DNA of 10,765 bases from an uncultured Candidatus Saccharibacteria bacterium (GTDB lineage Bacteria; Patescibacteriota; Saccharimonadia; Saccharimonadales; Saccharimonadaceae), in NCBI GenBank assembly GCA_947095985.1, contig CAMUPZ010000023.1, forward strand, positions 1 to 10,765, given 5' to 3'. Below the pieces are notes generated by a model that did no database searches, was not told the DNA's origin, and saw only the letters and a program-made list of their open reading frames with translations. A program made the translations under genes and the position numbers. Every line of letters begins with the position of its first letter. The stretch's first letter is position 1. Below, in pieces: positions 1-6,807 of the stretch.

Positions 1-1086
1 GGTATGCACTGTCCGTGGGCGGAAGATGTGGCTGATGCTAAACGTGTGGCGGTGGGGCTGGGAATTAATTTTCAGGTGTTTGATTTTCAGAAAGAGTATA
101 AGCAAAATGTTGTTGACTATATGATCCGCGAATATCAAGCGGGCCGGACGCCAAATCCTGATGTGATGTGTAATCAAGAAGTGAAGTTTAAGTTGTTTTT
201 AGAGGCGGCGTTGGCGGCGGGTGCGGAATATATTGCGACGGGGCATTATGCACGAGTTAAACATGTAGTAGGTGGTGCAGCATTGGGTAATTCTGGCGCG
301 GTTGCCTCACGCCATGGTGTTCCCATTGATCCGTCGCTGTCGCCTACGGAACTCACTGCGTTCAGACAGTCCTCGGCGATTCAGGACGAATCAACGCTTA
401 CACCTGGGCTCGTCAAAGCGCCATCACTACCCAACACTGCTCGCTTGCTTCGGGCGCATGATGACAACAAAGATCAAACCTATTTCCTCTACCGGGTGAC
501 GTCCGAGGCGCTGGCGAAAACTATGTTTCCGCTGGGTGATTTTACTAAGGCTGAGGTGCGCCAGATGGCCAAAGAGCGGGGGTTATGGACGGCCAGTAAA
601 AAGGAGTCGATGGGGATTTGCTTTGTTGGGCAAGTGGGGATTCGCGAGTTTTTGTCAGAATATGTTGAATCTAAGCCGGGTAATATTATTGATCAGCAAA
701 CAGGCGTGGTCATTGGTAGACACGACGGCGCAATTTTCTATACTTTGGGGCAGCGGCATGGTTTAAATGTTGGCGGTGGTTTGCCGTATTATGTTATCGG
801 TAAAGATATGAAAAAAAACGAGGTTTACGTGTCGCGCTCGATTGATAATGGTAATTTGTGGCGGAAAGAATTAACGTTGACTGACATACATTGGATTAAC
901 CGACCACCTGAGAAAGATGAAACTGTGCAGGTTAGATTGCGTCACCGAGGAGCTCTGATTGACGCGAGAATTGATGGTGATATTATCTATCTCTCCTCCC
1001 TTGAGCGTGCAATAGCACCCGGGCAGTCTGCTGTGATATATGATGGTCAGGAATGTTTGGGTGGTGGAATTGTGAAAACAGATTGA
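1..1086 (+). CDS. mnmA: tRNA-specific 2-thiouridylase MnmA, 5' end cut by window
   Basis: MnmA thiolates the wobble uridine (U34) of Lys, Glu and Gln tRNAs in the cytoplasm, using ATP and a persulfide sulfur relay. The reading frame is open from base 1, and the PP-loop SGGVDSS motif expected about 50 residues earlier lies outside the window, so the ATG at 4 is internal. Numbering from that ATG, the tRNA-binding stretch GRTPNPDVMCN carries the first catalytic cysteine (C56), GHYARV is at 80-85, NKDQTYFLYRV at 155-165, and the second catalytic cysteine lies in SMGICFVG (C206). The C-terminal beta-barrel part (LGQRHGLNVGGG onward) is complete. Residues about 91-146 are an extra segment between GHYARV and the NKDQ motif, where the family normally has a short loop; it coincides with the palindromic insert at 277-440. 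Both cysteines and the frame are preserved, so the enzyme is probably functional. The identification is firm. Confidence 0.95.
   Translation, partial: GMHCPWAEDVADAKRVAVGLGINFQVFDFQKEYKQNVVDYMIREYQAGRTPNPDVMCNQEVKFKLFLEAALAAGAEYIATGHYARVKHVVGGAALGNSGAVASRHGVPIDPSLSPTELTAFRQSSAIQDESTLTPGLVKAPSLPNTARLLRAHDDNKDQTYFLYRVTSEALAKTMFPLGDFTKAEVRQMAKERGLWTASKKESMGICFVGQVGIREFLSEYVESKPGNIIDQQTGVVIGRHDGAIFYTLGQRHGLNVGGGLPYYVIGKDMKKNEVYVSRSIDNGNLWRKELTLTDIHWINRPPEKDETVQVRLRHRGALIDARIDGDIIYLSSLERAIAPGQSAVIYDGQECLGGGIVKTD
277..440. repeat. Imperfect long inverted repeat inserted in frame in mnmA
   Basis: The outer arms 277-299 and 418-440 match as inverted repeats at 18 of 23 positions. Further in, GGTGT-N5-TTGAT-N-CGTC on the left arm is mirrored by the reverse complement of the right arm, and the centre near 360 is a small hairpin (CTG-CGTT-CAG). 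With a few small indels the whole 164 bp can fold on itself. Strand composition flips here: by hand count 301-440 has 49 C and 31 G, whereas mnmA 541-680 has 20 C and 51 G. The segment encodes about 55 residues with no MnmA motif. It looks like a palindromic element inserted into a surface loop. Mobility is inference; no other copy was seen in this window. Confidence 0.7.
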
Positions 1087-1111
1087 CGTTATCTAAAAAA
1101 TAGTGTAAACT
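1083..1111 (+). promoter_or_regulatory. Sigma70-type promoter of rpsP
   Basis: TTGACG (1083-1088) and TAAACT (1106-1111) are separated by 17 bp. The -35 box overlaps the TGA stop of mnmA. The predicted transcription start near 1118 gives rpsP a leader of about 45 nt, in contrast to the very short leaders predicted for other genes here. Confidence 0.6.
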
Positions 1112-1144
1112 GTTCTAAAGTAAGGAATAATAAAACGTAGAGTT

Positions 1145-1152
1145 AAAGGAAG
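1145..1152 (+). promoter_or_regulatory. Ribosome binding site of rpsP
   Basis: AAAGGAAG lies 10 nt before the ATG at 1163. It is one of only two clear Shine-Dalgarno sequences in the window; the other precedes mltG. Confidence 0.6.
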
Positions 1153-1162
1153 AATTAATTTT

Positions 1163-1513
1163 ATGCTAGCAATTCGTTTGCAACGTTTAGGTCGCAAAGG
1201 TTACCCAGTATATCGCTTGGCGGTACAAGAAGCACATCGTCATCCATCAAGCGGTCGTGTAGTCGCTTACGTCGGTAGCTATAACCCACACACTAAAGAA
1301 TCAAATATCCAGGCTGAATTAGCACAGAAGTATCTGGATAATGGTGCTCAGCCAACACCTCGCGTAGTTAAACTGCTGAAGGAAGCTGGTGTTAAGTTGC
1401 CAAAGTGGGTTAAGGAAGTTGCAGCTGACAAACATAAGGCGATTCGCAACCCAGAAAAATTGCGTAAAAATCAGCCAAAAGAAGAAGCTCCAGCTGAAGT
1501 CGCTGCTGAATAA
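1163..1513 (+). CDS. rpsP: 30S ribosomal protein S16
   Basis: S16 is a small-subunit ribosomal protein that binds 16S rRNA during early 30S assembly. The N-terminus (MLAIRLQRLGRKGYPVYRLAV, with VGSYNP at about 37-42) is the standard S16 signature. The core ends near residue 85. At 116 aa the protein exceeds the usual length of about 80 aa by a Lys-rich then Ala/Glu-rich tail (KEEAPAEVAAE), a type of extension seen in other bacterial S16 proteins. The usual partners rimM, trmD and rplS are absent; the gene sits alone between mnmA and alaS, with its own promoter and a terminator hairpin 18 nt after the stop. The Shine-Dalgarno AAAGGAAG supports the start. Confidence 0.97.
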   Translation: MLAIRLQRLGRKGYPVYRLAVQEAHRHPSSGRVVAYVGSYNPHTKESNIQAELAQKYLDNGAQPTPRVVKLLKEAGVKLPKWVKEVAADKHKAIRNPEKLRKNQPKEEAPAEVAAE

Positions 1514-1531
1514 TCATTTGAGCTATTTGAG

Positions 1532-1555
1532 ATCGCCTCGTTTTGGGGCGATTTT
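1532..1555 (+). terminator. Intrinsic terminator after rpsP
   Basis: An 8-bp stem (ATCGCCTC with GGGGCGAT, one wobble pair) closes a 5-nt GTTTT loop and is followed by a short T run. The T run is weak, so termination may be partial. The alaS -10 box begins only 10 nt downstream. Confidence 0.65.
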
Positions 1556-1561
1556 ATGTTA

Positions 1562-1570
1562 TGGTATAAT
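1562..1570 (+). promoter_or_regulatory. Extended -10 promoter of alaS, leaderless start
   Basis: TGG-TATAAT is a consensus extended -10 element. Any -35 (TTGGGG at 1543-1548, 16-bp spacer) would lie inside the rpsP terminator hairpin. Only 8 nt separate the -10 box from the ATG at 1579, so transcription should start within a base or two of the start codon. Confidence 0.65.
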
Positions 1571-1578
1571 TAACAGAT

Positions 1579-3462
1579 ATGAAAGCTCAAGATATCCGAC
1601 AAAAATACCTCGATTTTTATCAACGCAATGGACATGCTGTAGTTAAGCGTGCCCCGTTAATTCTCACCAATGATCCAACGACTCTATTTACCGGTGCGGG
1701 TATGCAGCCGATGATTCCTTATCTGCTTGGTGAGCCGCACCCTGAGGGAAGGCGAATTGCCGATTCGCAGACGTGTTTACGGGCGCAGGATATCGATGAC
1801 ATTGGCGACAATCGTCATACGACGTTTTTTGAGATGCTCGGTAACTGGAGTCTGGGTGATTATTTCAAAAAAGAGCAGATCAATTGGATGTGGCAATTCT
1901 TGTCAAAAGAGGTCGGACTAGACATGAACCGCGTTTATGTCACCTGTTACATTGGCGATGAACGCTATACTATCCCGAAAGATACTGAGGCGGCGGAAAT
2001 TTGGGCGGAGCTATATGAAAAAGCAGGCTTGAGTAGCGGCCAGGCTGATATCGGTTCAGAAGAAGCTGGTTATGTGCGCGGTATTAAACCGGGCGAGCGG
2101 ATTTTTTACTATGATGGCAGCAAGAACTGGTGGAGCCGCAACGGTGGACCAGAAAGTACGCCTGTAGGTGATCCGTGTGGGCCTGATAGCGAGATGTTTT
2201 ATGAGTTCGATTTCATCGAGCATGATCCAAAATTTGGCGAACATTGCCATCCGAACTGCGACTGTGGACGCTTTATGGAAATTGGTAATAATGTCTTTAT
2301 GGCCTACAAAAAGGTGGCTGACGGCGTGTTTGAGCCGTTAGAAAAGCCAAATATTGATCATGGTTCAGGATTGGAACGCATTGCGGCAGCAGCTAATAAC
2401 GACCCTGATGTTTTCAAGATTAGCTTACTATGGCCAATTGTCGAGAAATTGCAGGATTTGAGCGGCAAAAACTACGCGTCACATACCGAAAGTATGCGTG
2501 TGATTGCCGATCACCTCAGGGCTGCTACCTTTATGGCGGTTGATGGCTGTGTGCCGAGTAATAAGGAGCAGGGCTATGTGATGCGCCGCTTGTTGCGCCG
2601 GGCGATTCGCTACAGCTTTGATCTGGGAATTGAGCAGAACTTTATGCAAGAAGTTGTGCCGGTGATAGCTAGTCTTTATGAGAATGATTTTCCAGAAGTT
2701 AAAGAGAGTCGTGACAATATCATTGCAGTGCTCGTTAAGGAAGAAAAAGCCTTTCGTCATACCTTGCGTAAAGGTCTGAGACAAATGCAACAGTATATTG
2801 ATGACGGCTTGACTGGTGAAGAATTATTTACCTTGTATGACACTTTTGGTTTTCCGGTGGAACTGAGCACTGAGGAGGCGTATAAGCAGGGCATCAAGCT
2901 TTCTGATAATTGGCGCGCTGAATTTGATGCTAAGATGGCTGAGCAGCGCCAACGCTCCAAGACAGCCCGCAAGGGGCAATTTAGCGGTGGTCTCGAAGGT
3001 CACGATCCGATTCACCTCAAATACCACACGGCAACGCACCTATTGGGTGCGGCGCTTCGCAAAGTCCTCAATGCGCCGGATTTGCAGCAGCATGGTAGTA
3101 ATATTACCGCTGATCGTCTGCGCTTTGATTTTAATCATGATAAATTGACTTTGGAAGAAAAACAGGCTGTTGAAGATCAGGTTAACGCTTGGATTGATGC
3201 TGATTTGCCTGTTAAGTTTGCCGTCTATCCAACTGAAGAAGCACTAAAAATGGGCGCTATTGGTGCATTTGGTGAGCGCTATGGCGAGGAAGTTAAGGTT
3301 TATTCAATTGGTAAAGATGACAATGTTATTAGTTTTGAGGTCTGCGGTGGTCCGCACGTTGAACATACTGGAATTCTGGCTGAAGGTGGTAAGCGCTTCA
3401 AAATCACCAAGGAAGAGTCTAGTTCGGCTGGAATTCGTCGAATCAAGGCTGTTCTAAGATAG
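1579..3462 (+). CDS. alaS: Alanyl-tRNA synthetase, compact form
   Basis: AlaRS charges tRNA-Ala and clears mischarged Ser and Gly. The class II catalytic core is clear: FTGAGM (37-42), RHTTFFEMLGNWSLGDYF (79-96, motif 2 region), a Cys/His cluster at 222-230, GNNVF, and GSGLER (262-267, motif 3). The tRNA-recognition helical region follows (about 300-440). The editing zinc site is kept: HTATH (H483, H487) and CGGPH (C589, H593). At 627 aa it is far below the roughly 875 aa of E. coli AlaRS. About 90 residues of the beta-barrel that normally precede the HxxxH motif are missing (the helix ending near KTARK runs almost directly into HTATH), and the protein stops at RRIKAVLR, where the C-Ala (DHHA1) domain would begin. 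The stop is followed at once by the promoter of the next gene, so this is not a frameshift remnant. The start is supported by the promoter position; there is no Shine-Dalgarno. Confidence 0.96.
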   Translation: MKAQDIRQKYLDFYQRNGHAVVKRAPLILTNDPTTLFTGAGMQPMIPYLLGEPHPEGRRIADSQTCLRAQDIDDIGDNRHTTFFEMLGNWSLGDYFKKEQINWMWQFLSKEVGLDMNRVYVTCYIGDERYTIPKDTEAAEIWAELYEKAGLSSGQADIGSEEAGYVRGIKPGERIFYYDGSKNWWSRNGGPESTPVGDPCGPDSEMFYEFDFIEHDPKFGEHCHPNCDCGRFMEIGNNVFMAYKKVADGVFEPLEKPNIDHGSGLERIAAAANNDPDVFKISLLWPIVEKLQDLSGKNYASHTESMRVIADHLRAATFMAVDGCVPSNKEQGYVMRRLLRRAIRYSFDLGIEQNFMQEVVPVIASLYENDFPEVKESRDNIIAVLVKEEKAFRHTLRKGLRQMQQYIDDGLTGEELFTLYDTFGFPVELSTEEAYKQGIKLSDNWRAEFDAKMAEQRQRSKTARKGQFSGGLEGHDPIHLKYHTATHLLGAALRKVLNAPDLQQHGSNITADRLRFDFNHDKLTLEEKQAVEDQVNAWIDADLPVKFAVYPTEEALKMGAIGAFGERYGEEVKVYSIGKDDNVISFEVCGGPHVEHTGILAEGGKRFKITKEESSSAGIRRIKAVLR

Positions 3463-3473
3463 ATGATTAACTG

Positions 3474-3502
3474 TTGCTCTAAAATCACAAGCGTTATATA
3501 AT
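3474..3502 (+). promoter_or_regulatory. Promoter of the FtsA-like/ruvX/mltG operon
   Basis: TTGCTC (3474-3479) and TATAAT (3497-3502) have an ideal 17-bp spacer. The ATG at 3512 lies 9 nt after the -10 box, predicting a leader of only about 2-4 nt. Confidence 0.65.
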
Positions 3503-3511
3503 AATTCGTAT

Positions 3512-4774
3512 ATGGCATTGAAAGACATGTTAAAGAAGTCTGATAAAGATAATCGCGAGCTATTGGTTAGTTTGGACATCGGTACTGAGGTGGTTAAGGC
3601 GTTAATTGCTGAAGTCAAAGACGACGAGCTGAAGATTATTGGTGTTGGTCGTAAGCAGCAGGAAATGGGCGATATGCATACTGGCGCAATTGCTGATATT
3701 GCCGGAGTGGTGGCCAACTGCGAGGACGCTTTATCTGAGGCGGAAGATCAGGCTGGAGTTCAGGGTAAGCGAGTTGTCATTGGTATTGCTGGCGAGTTAG
3801 TTAAAGGTGTAACTAACACCATCCGCTATCGTCGTCCGCAGCCAAATAAACCGCTGGACGTCGCAGAAATGGAATTTATTATTGATAAGGTGCAGGAGCG
3901 AGCTCAAGGTAAGGCTCAGGCTCAAATCGCTCTGGAGACTGGCAATGCCGATGTTGAAGTTAAATTGGTAAATTCTGCGCTGGTGAGCATTCATATTGAC
4001 GGCTATAAGGTGTCAAATCCAATTGGTTTTCAGGGTAGGGACGTGGCGGTGCAGATCTATACAGCATTTGCGCCTATGGTTCATATTGGGGCCCTGGAGA
4101 AGGTGGCTGACGAATTAGCTCTGGACTTGGTGGCGGTGGCAGCCGAGCCGTTCGCGGTGAGCCGTAGTGTTCTGGGCTCAGATACCGATAGCAATTTTAC
4201 AGCCATTTTGGCAGATATCGGTGGTGGTACGACTGACATCGCGGTGGTCAATGACGGTGGTGTTGAGGGTACGAAAATGTTTGGTATTGGTGGACGGAGC
4301 TTCACTAGAACTATTGCTTCTGATTTGGATTTAAGCTTTAAGGATGCAGAAAAACTGAAGCTAAATATTGATCATGACAAGTTAAAGCCTACGGTAAAGA
4401 AAAAGGTTGACGCTGCAATTGATAAAACTCTGGAAGTCTGGCTGTCTGGTGTTGAGTTGGCTCTTGGGGATTTTGATAATGTTGATTATTTGCCAAATAG
4501 GATTTTATTATGTGGTGGAGGTTCTAGCCTAAAGAAGATTACTGAAGCTCTCAAGGAGCGACAATGGCCAGAGGACCTACCTTTTACTAAAAAGCCTGTC
4601 GTTCAGTATATTAATCCAAGTGACGTAACAGGAATAGTCGATGAAACTGGTGATGCTAGCGATCATACATTTGTCACGGCTATGGGACTATTAAGGGTTG
4701 GCTATGATACAATTATTGGTAGCCAGGGCGGTAATAGTTTAGTTGAAAAAGTAAACAGGTTATTAAAGATTTAA
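3512..4774 (+). CDS. ftsA: FtsA-like actin-fold ATPase
   Basis: FtsA is the membrane-tethered actin homologue that anchors FtsZ filaments and recruits the division machinery. The protein shows the actin/Hsp70 nucleotide site: phosphate-1 SLDIGTEVVKALI (about 20-32), an SHS2/1C-like region with VIGIAGELVKG and the PxxxAEMEFII stretch (about 88-130), phosphate-2 LADIGGGTTDIAVV (about 233-246), and the adenosine motif ILLCGGGSSL (about 333-342). Its 420 aa equal the length of E. coli FtsA. It ends in a short basic amphipathic stretch (SLVEKVNRLLKI), as FtsA does for membrane binding. PilM of type IV pili has the same fold but is usually nearer 350 aa; no pilN or pilO was recognised downstream, so FtsA is preferred and PilM remains the alternative. 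It is the first gene of the operon, and 1 nt separates its stop from the next ATG. Confidence 0.8.
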   Translation: MALKDMLKKSDKDNRELLVSLDIGTEVVKALIAEVKDDELKIIGVGRKQQEMGDMHTGAIADIAGVVANCEDALSEAEDQAGVQGKRVVIGIAGELVKGVTNTIRYRRPQPNKPLDVAEMEFIIDKVQERAQGKAQAQIALETGNADVEVKLVNSALVSIHIDGYKVSNPIGFQGRDVAVQIYTAFAPMVHIGALEKVADELALDLVAVAAEPFAVSRSVLGSDTDSNFTAILADIGGGTTDIAVVNDGGVEGTKMFGIGGRSFTRTIASDLDLSFKDAEKLKLNIDHDKLKPTVKKKVDAAIDKTLEVWLSGVELALGDFDNVDYLPNRILLCGGGSSLKKITEALKERQWPEDLPFTKKPVVQYINPSDVTGIVDETGDASDHTFVTAMGLLRVGYDTIIGSQGGNSLVEKVNRLLKI

Positions 4775-4775
4775 G

Positions 4776-6404
4776 ATGAACAAAGACGTTATTTATATCG
4801 ATATAGAAGACGATATTACCACCATAATTGGTAAGATTAAAGCGTCAAAACAGCGGATAATTGCGCTGGTGCCGCCTAGGCGGATTGGTATTTTGCAGAG
4901 CGCGGTTAACATAAGATTGTTGTCACGGGCGGCAAAATCTGCCGATAAAACAATAGTAATTATTACAAATGATTCGGTTCTGGCTGGTTTGGCTGCCACG
5001 GCAAAAATCCCCGTAGCAAAAACACTCCAGAGTAAACCGGAAATTGCGGAAATTCCAGCCCTAAAAGTTGATGATGGAAGTGATGTTATTGATGGTGGTA
5101 AGTTGGCTGTCGGTGATATGGCTGAGGCTGCAAAAAACTCATCATCAGATAATGACGCCGCAATAGACAGTACTATTGCCGCTGCAAACGAGAAGGAGTC
5201 TAAAGGCCTAACTTCTCTAAAAAACATGGTTAAAAAGCCAAAAGTCCCTAATTTTAGTGCGTTTCGTAAGAAGTTTTTGCTAATTGGTGGCGGAGTGCTT
5301 TTGTTTGGGGTGTTTTTAGTCTGGGCAATTTGGTTTGCGCCGCATGCTACGGTTATTATTTCTGCAAAAACTACCAGTATGACGGTGAGCGATACGGTTA
5401 GTTTAAGTGAAAGTGCTGCTACGAACGCTAAATCTAATATCATCAAGTCAATTAAGAAGGAAATAGCTAAGGAAGTCAGTGTTGAATTTTCTGCTACGGG
5501 CAAGAAGAACGTTGGCGAAAAGGCCACCGGAGTGGTGGTTTTTAAGAATGTTTCCCCAGATAGTGTTACTATTGCAGCTGGTACGGTTTTAAAGAATAGT
5601 GGGTTATCTTACACTTTAAATTCTTCTGTGACTGTTCCAGGCGGCTCTTATCAGCGTAATTGTCCAGGATATATTTGCCCGGGTTCTGCTTCTGGCGTAA
5701 TTACCGCTAGCGAGGGCGGAGCGCAGTATAATGCTGCCACTGGCAGTATGAGTATTTCGGTTGATGATATTTCCGCGTCCTTGCGGTCTGCTACTAGCGG
5801 TGGTACTGATAAAACGGCAACGGTCGTAACGGCTAGTGACATAGAAGCGGCAAAAAACAAGCTTAGCGAGAAGAAAGTCGAAGGCCTGAAAGAGCAGCTG
5901 ATTGCTTCATTTGGTAATTCTGTGAAGACAATTACGGAAAGTTATGCTGAAAATCGCTCAGATCCTAGCTCAAGTGTAGCGGTCGACGGAGAGGCCACTG
6001 GCGCAGTGACTCTAAAATCCACAATCACTGCAAACATGCTAGCGGTTGATAAGAATGAGTTGAAGAATTTTATAGAGTCGAAGCTAAAGGACGAGATTTC
6101 TGGTAAAAAAGCCCAGAGAATTTACGACAATGGTGTTGAGAAGGCGGCATTTTCTCAATTTGCTAACGCTCGAAACACCCAAACTGTTCGCTTGACTGCC
6201 AATGGTAAAGTCGGCCCTGATATTAAAGAGGATAGCGTCAAGGATCAGGCCAAGGGTAAGAGCTACGGTGAAGTGCAGTCAGCCATTGAGTCGATTAACG
6301 GAGTTGAGGATGTTGATGTTAAGTTTTCGCCATTTTGGGTTAAATCAGTGCCAAAAGACATCAATAAAATAAATGTTGAATTTAAGATAAAAGATGTCAA
6401 GTAA
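4776..6404 (+). CDS. Single-pass membrane protein with baseplate-J-like outer region
   Basis: I cannot assign a named function. The visible parts, in order, are: a cytosolic alpha/beta domain (about 1-95) with alternating strands such as RIIALVPP, an IGILQSAVNIRLLSRAA helix and KTIVIIT; an Ala/Ser/Asp-rich linker (about 95-150); a basic stretch (KKPKVPNFSAFRKK); one transmembrane helix (about 167-188, LLIGGGVLLFGVFLVWAIWF); and an outer region of about 350 residues. Within that region, KATGVVVFKN, then IAAGTVLK, and later ATGSMSISV recall the baseplate-J/gp47-like repeats common in CPR membrane proteins. C296 and C301 could form a disulfide. The ATG lies 1 nt after the FtsA-like stop and the gene overlaps ruvX by 11 nt, so translation is probably coupled. 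The tight link suggests a membrane partner for the ATPase, by analogy with PilM-PilN; this is inference. No Shine-Dalgarno is evident. Confidence 0.85.
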   Translation: MNKDVIYIDIEDDITTIIGKIKASKQRIIALVPPRRIGILQSAVNIRLLSRAAKSADKTIVIITNDSVLAGLAATAKIPVAKTLQSKPEIAEIPALKVDDGSDVIDGGKLAVGDMAEAAKNSSSDNDAAIDSTIAAANEKESKGLTSLKNMVKKPKVPNFSAFRKKFLLIGGGVLLFGVFLVWAIWFAPHATVIISAKTTSMTVSDTVSLSESAATNAKSNIIKSIKKEIAKEVSVEFSATGKKNVGEKATGVVVFKNVSPDSVTIAAGTVLKNSGLSYTLNSSVTVPGGSYQRNCPGYICPGSASGVITASEGGAQYNAATGSMSISVDDISASLRSATSGGTDKTATVVTASDIEAAKNKLSEKKVEGLKEQLIASFGNSVKTITESYAENRSDPSSSVAVDGEATGAVTLKSTITANMLAVDKNELKNFIESKLKDEISGKKAQRIYDNGVEKAAFSQFANARNTQTVRLTANGKVGPDIKEDSVKDQAKGKSYGEVQSAIESINGVEDVDVKFSPFWVKSVPKDINKINVEFKIKDVK

Positions 6405-6807
6405 GAACTTTTTGGCTCTAGACGTCGGTGAGCGACGGATTGGTTTGGCGATGGCAGACTCGCAAGTAAAAATTGCGGTACCATTTGGCTGGTTGGAGAA
6501 TAGTGAAAAAATTACCCAAGAAATAACAGAATTGGTGTTGCGGCATGATATTGATGTAATTGTAGTGGGATATCCGCGCAACCAGTCTGGTGAGCCAACT
6601 AAGCAGACGGAATTTGTGGAGGATTTTGTTAAGCAGTTTGCTGACATTGAACTGGATACGGAAATTGTTTTTCAGGATGAATCGCTAACAAGTGTGCAGG
6701 CTGAACAAAGATTAGGAAATAAAATTAAGGATAAGGGTGAGATCGACGCAGAGGCTGCTAGTATAATTTTGCAGGATTTCTTGGAGGAAAAGTATGAAAA
6801 TTCGTAA
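6394..6807 (+). CDS. ruvX: RuvX/YqgF family putative Holliday junction resolvase
   Basis: YqgF/RuvX is an RNase H-fold nuclease tied to pre-16S rRNA 5' maturation and, by homology, to Holliday junction resolution. Family motifs are all present: LALDVGERRIGLAMAD (7-22, with catalytic D10), VVGYPRNQSG (57-66), FQDESLTSVQAEQRL (93-107; acidic E96, with DES where DER is usual), and the C-terminal D118 in DAEAASIILQDFL. The length of 137 aa matches the E. coli protein (138 aa). The start overlaps the previous gene by 11 nt and the end overlaps mltG by 14 nt. The pair ruvX-mltG, with alaS upstream, matches the neighbourhood known from Firmicutes. No Shine-Dalgarno is obvious; coupled translation is likely. 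Confidence 0.95.
   Translation: MSSKNFLALDVGERRIGLAMADSQVKIAVPFGWLENSEKITQEITELVLRHDIDVIVVGYPRNQSGEPTKQTEFVEDFVKQFADIELDTEIVFQDESLTSVQAEQRLGNKIKDKGEIDAEAASIILQDFLEEKYENS
6783..6788 (+). promoter_or_regulatory. Strong Shine-Dalgarno of mltG
   Basis: GGAGGA lies 5 nt before the ATG at 6794 and sits inside the end of ruvX. It fixes the mltG start and is the strongest ribosome binding site in the window. Confidence 0.7.

Noticed and set aside
272..499. Alternate-frame ORF across the mnmA insert
   Set aside because: An open alternate frame over a C-rich palindrome is expected by chance; it has no start signal and no motif.
1087..1162. Terminator or small RNA between mnmA and rpsP
   Set aside because: The gap is AT-rich without a stable stem; the promoter and ribosome binding site explain it.
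3463..3511. Terminator after alaS
   Set aside because: No stem-loop with a T run is visible in the 49-bp gap; only the operon promoter is supported.
4793..5527. Long reverse-strand ORF (244 codons) inside the membrane protein gene
   Set aside because: It lies fully opposite a well-supported gene, shows no family motif, and its hydrophobic look is the complement of the Ala/Ser/Lys-rich codons on the + strand.
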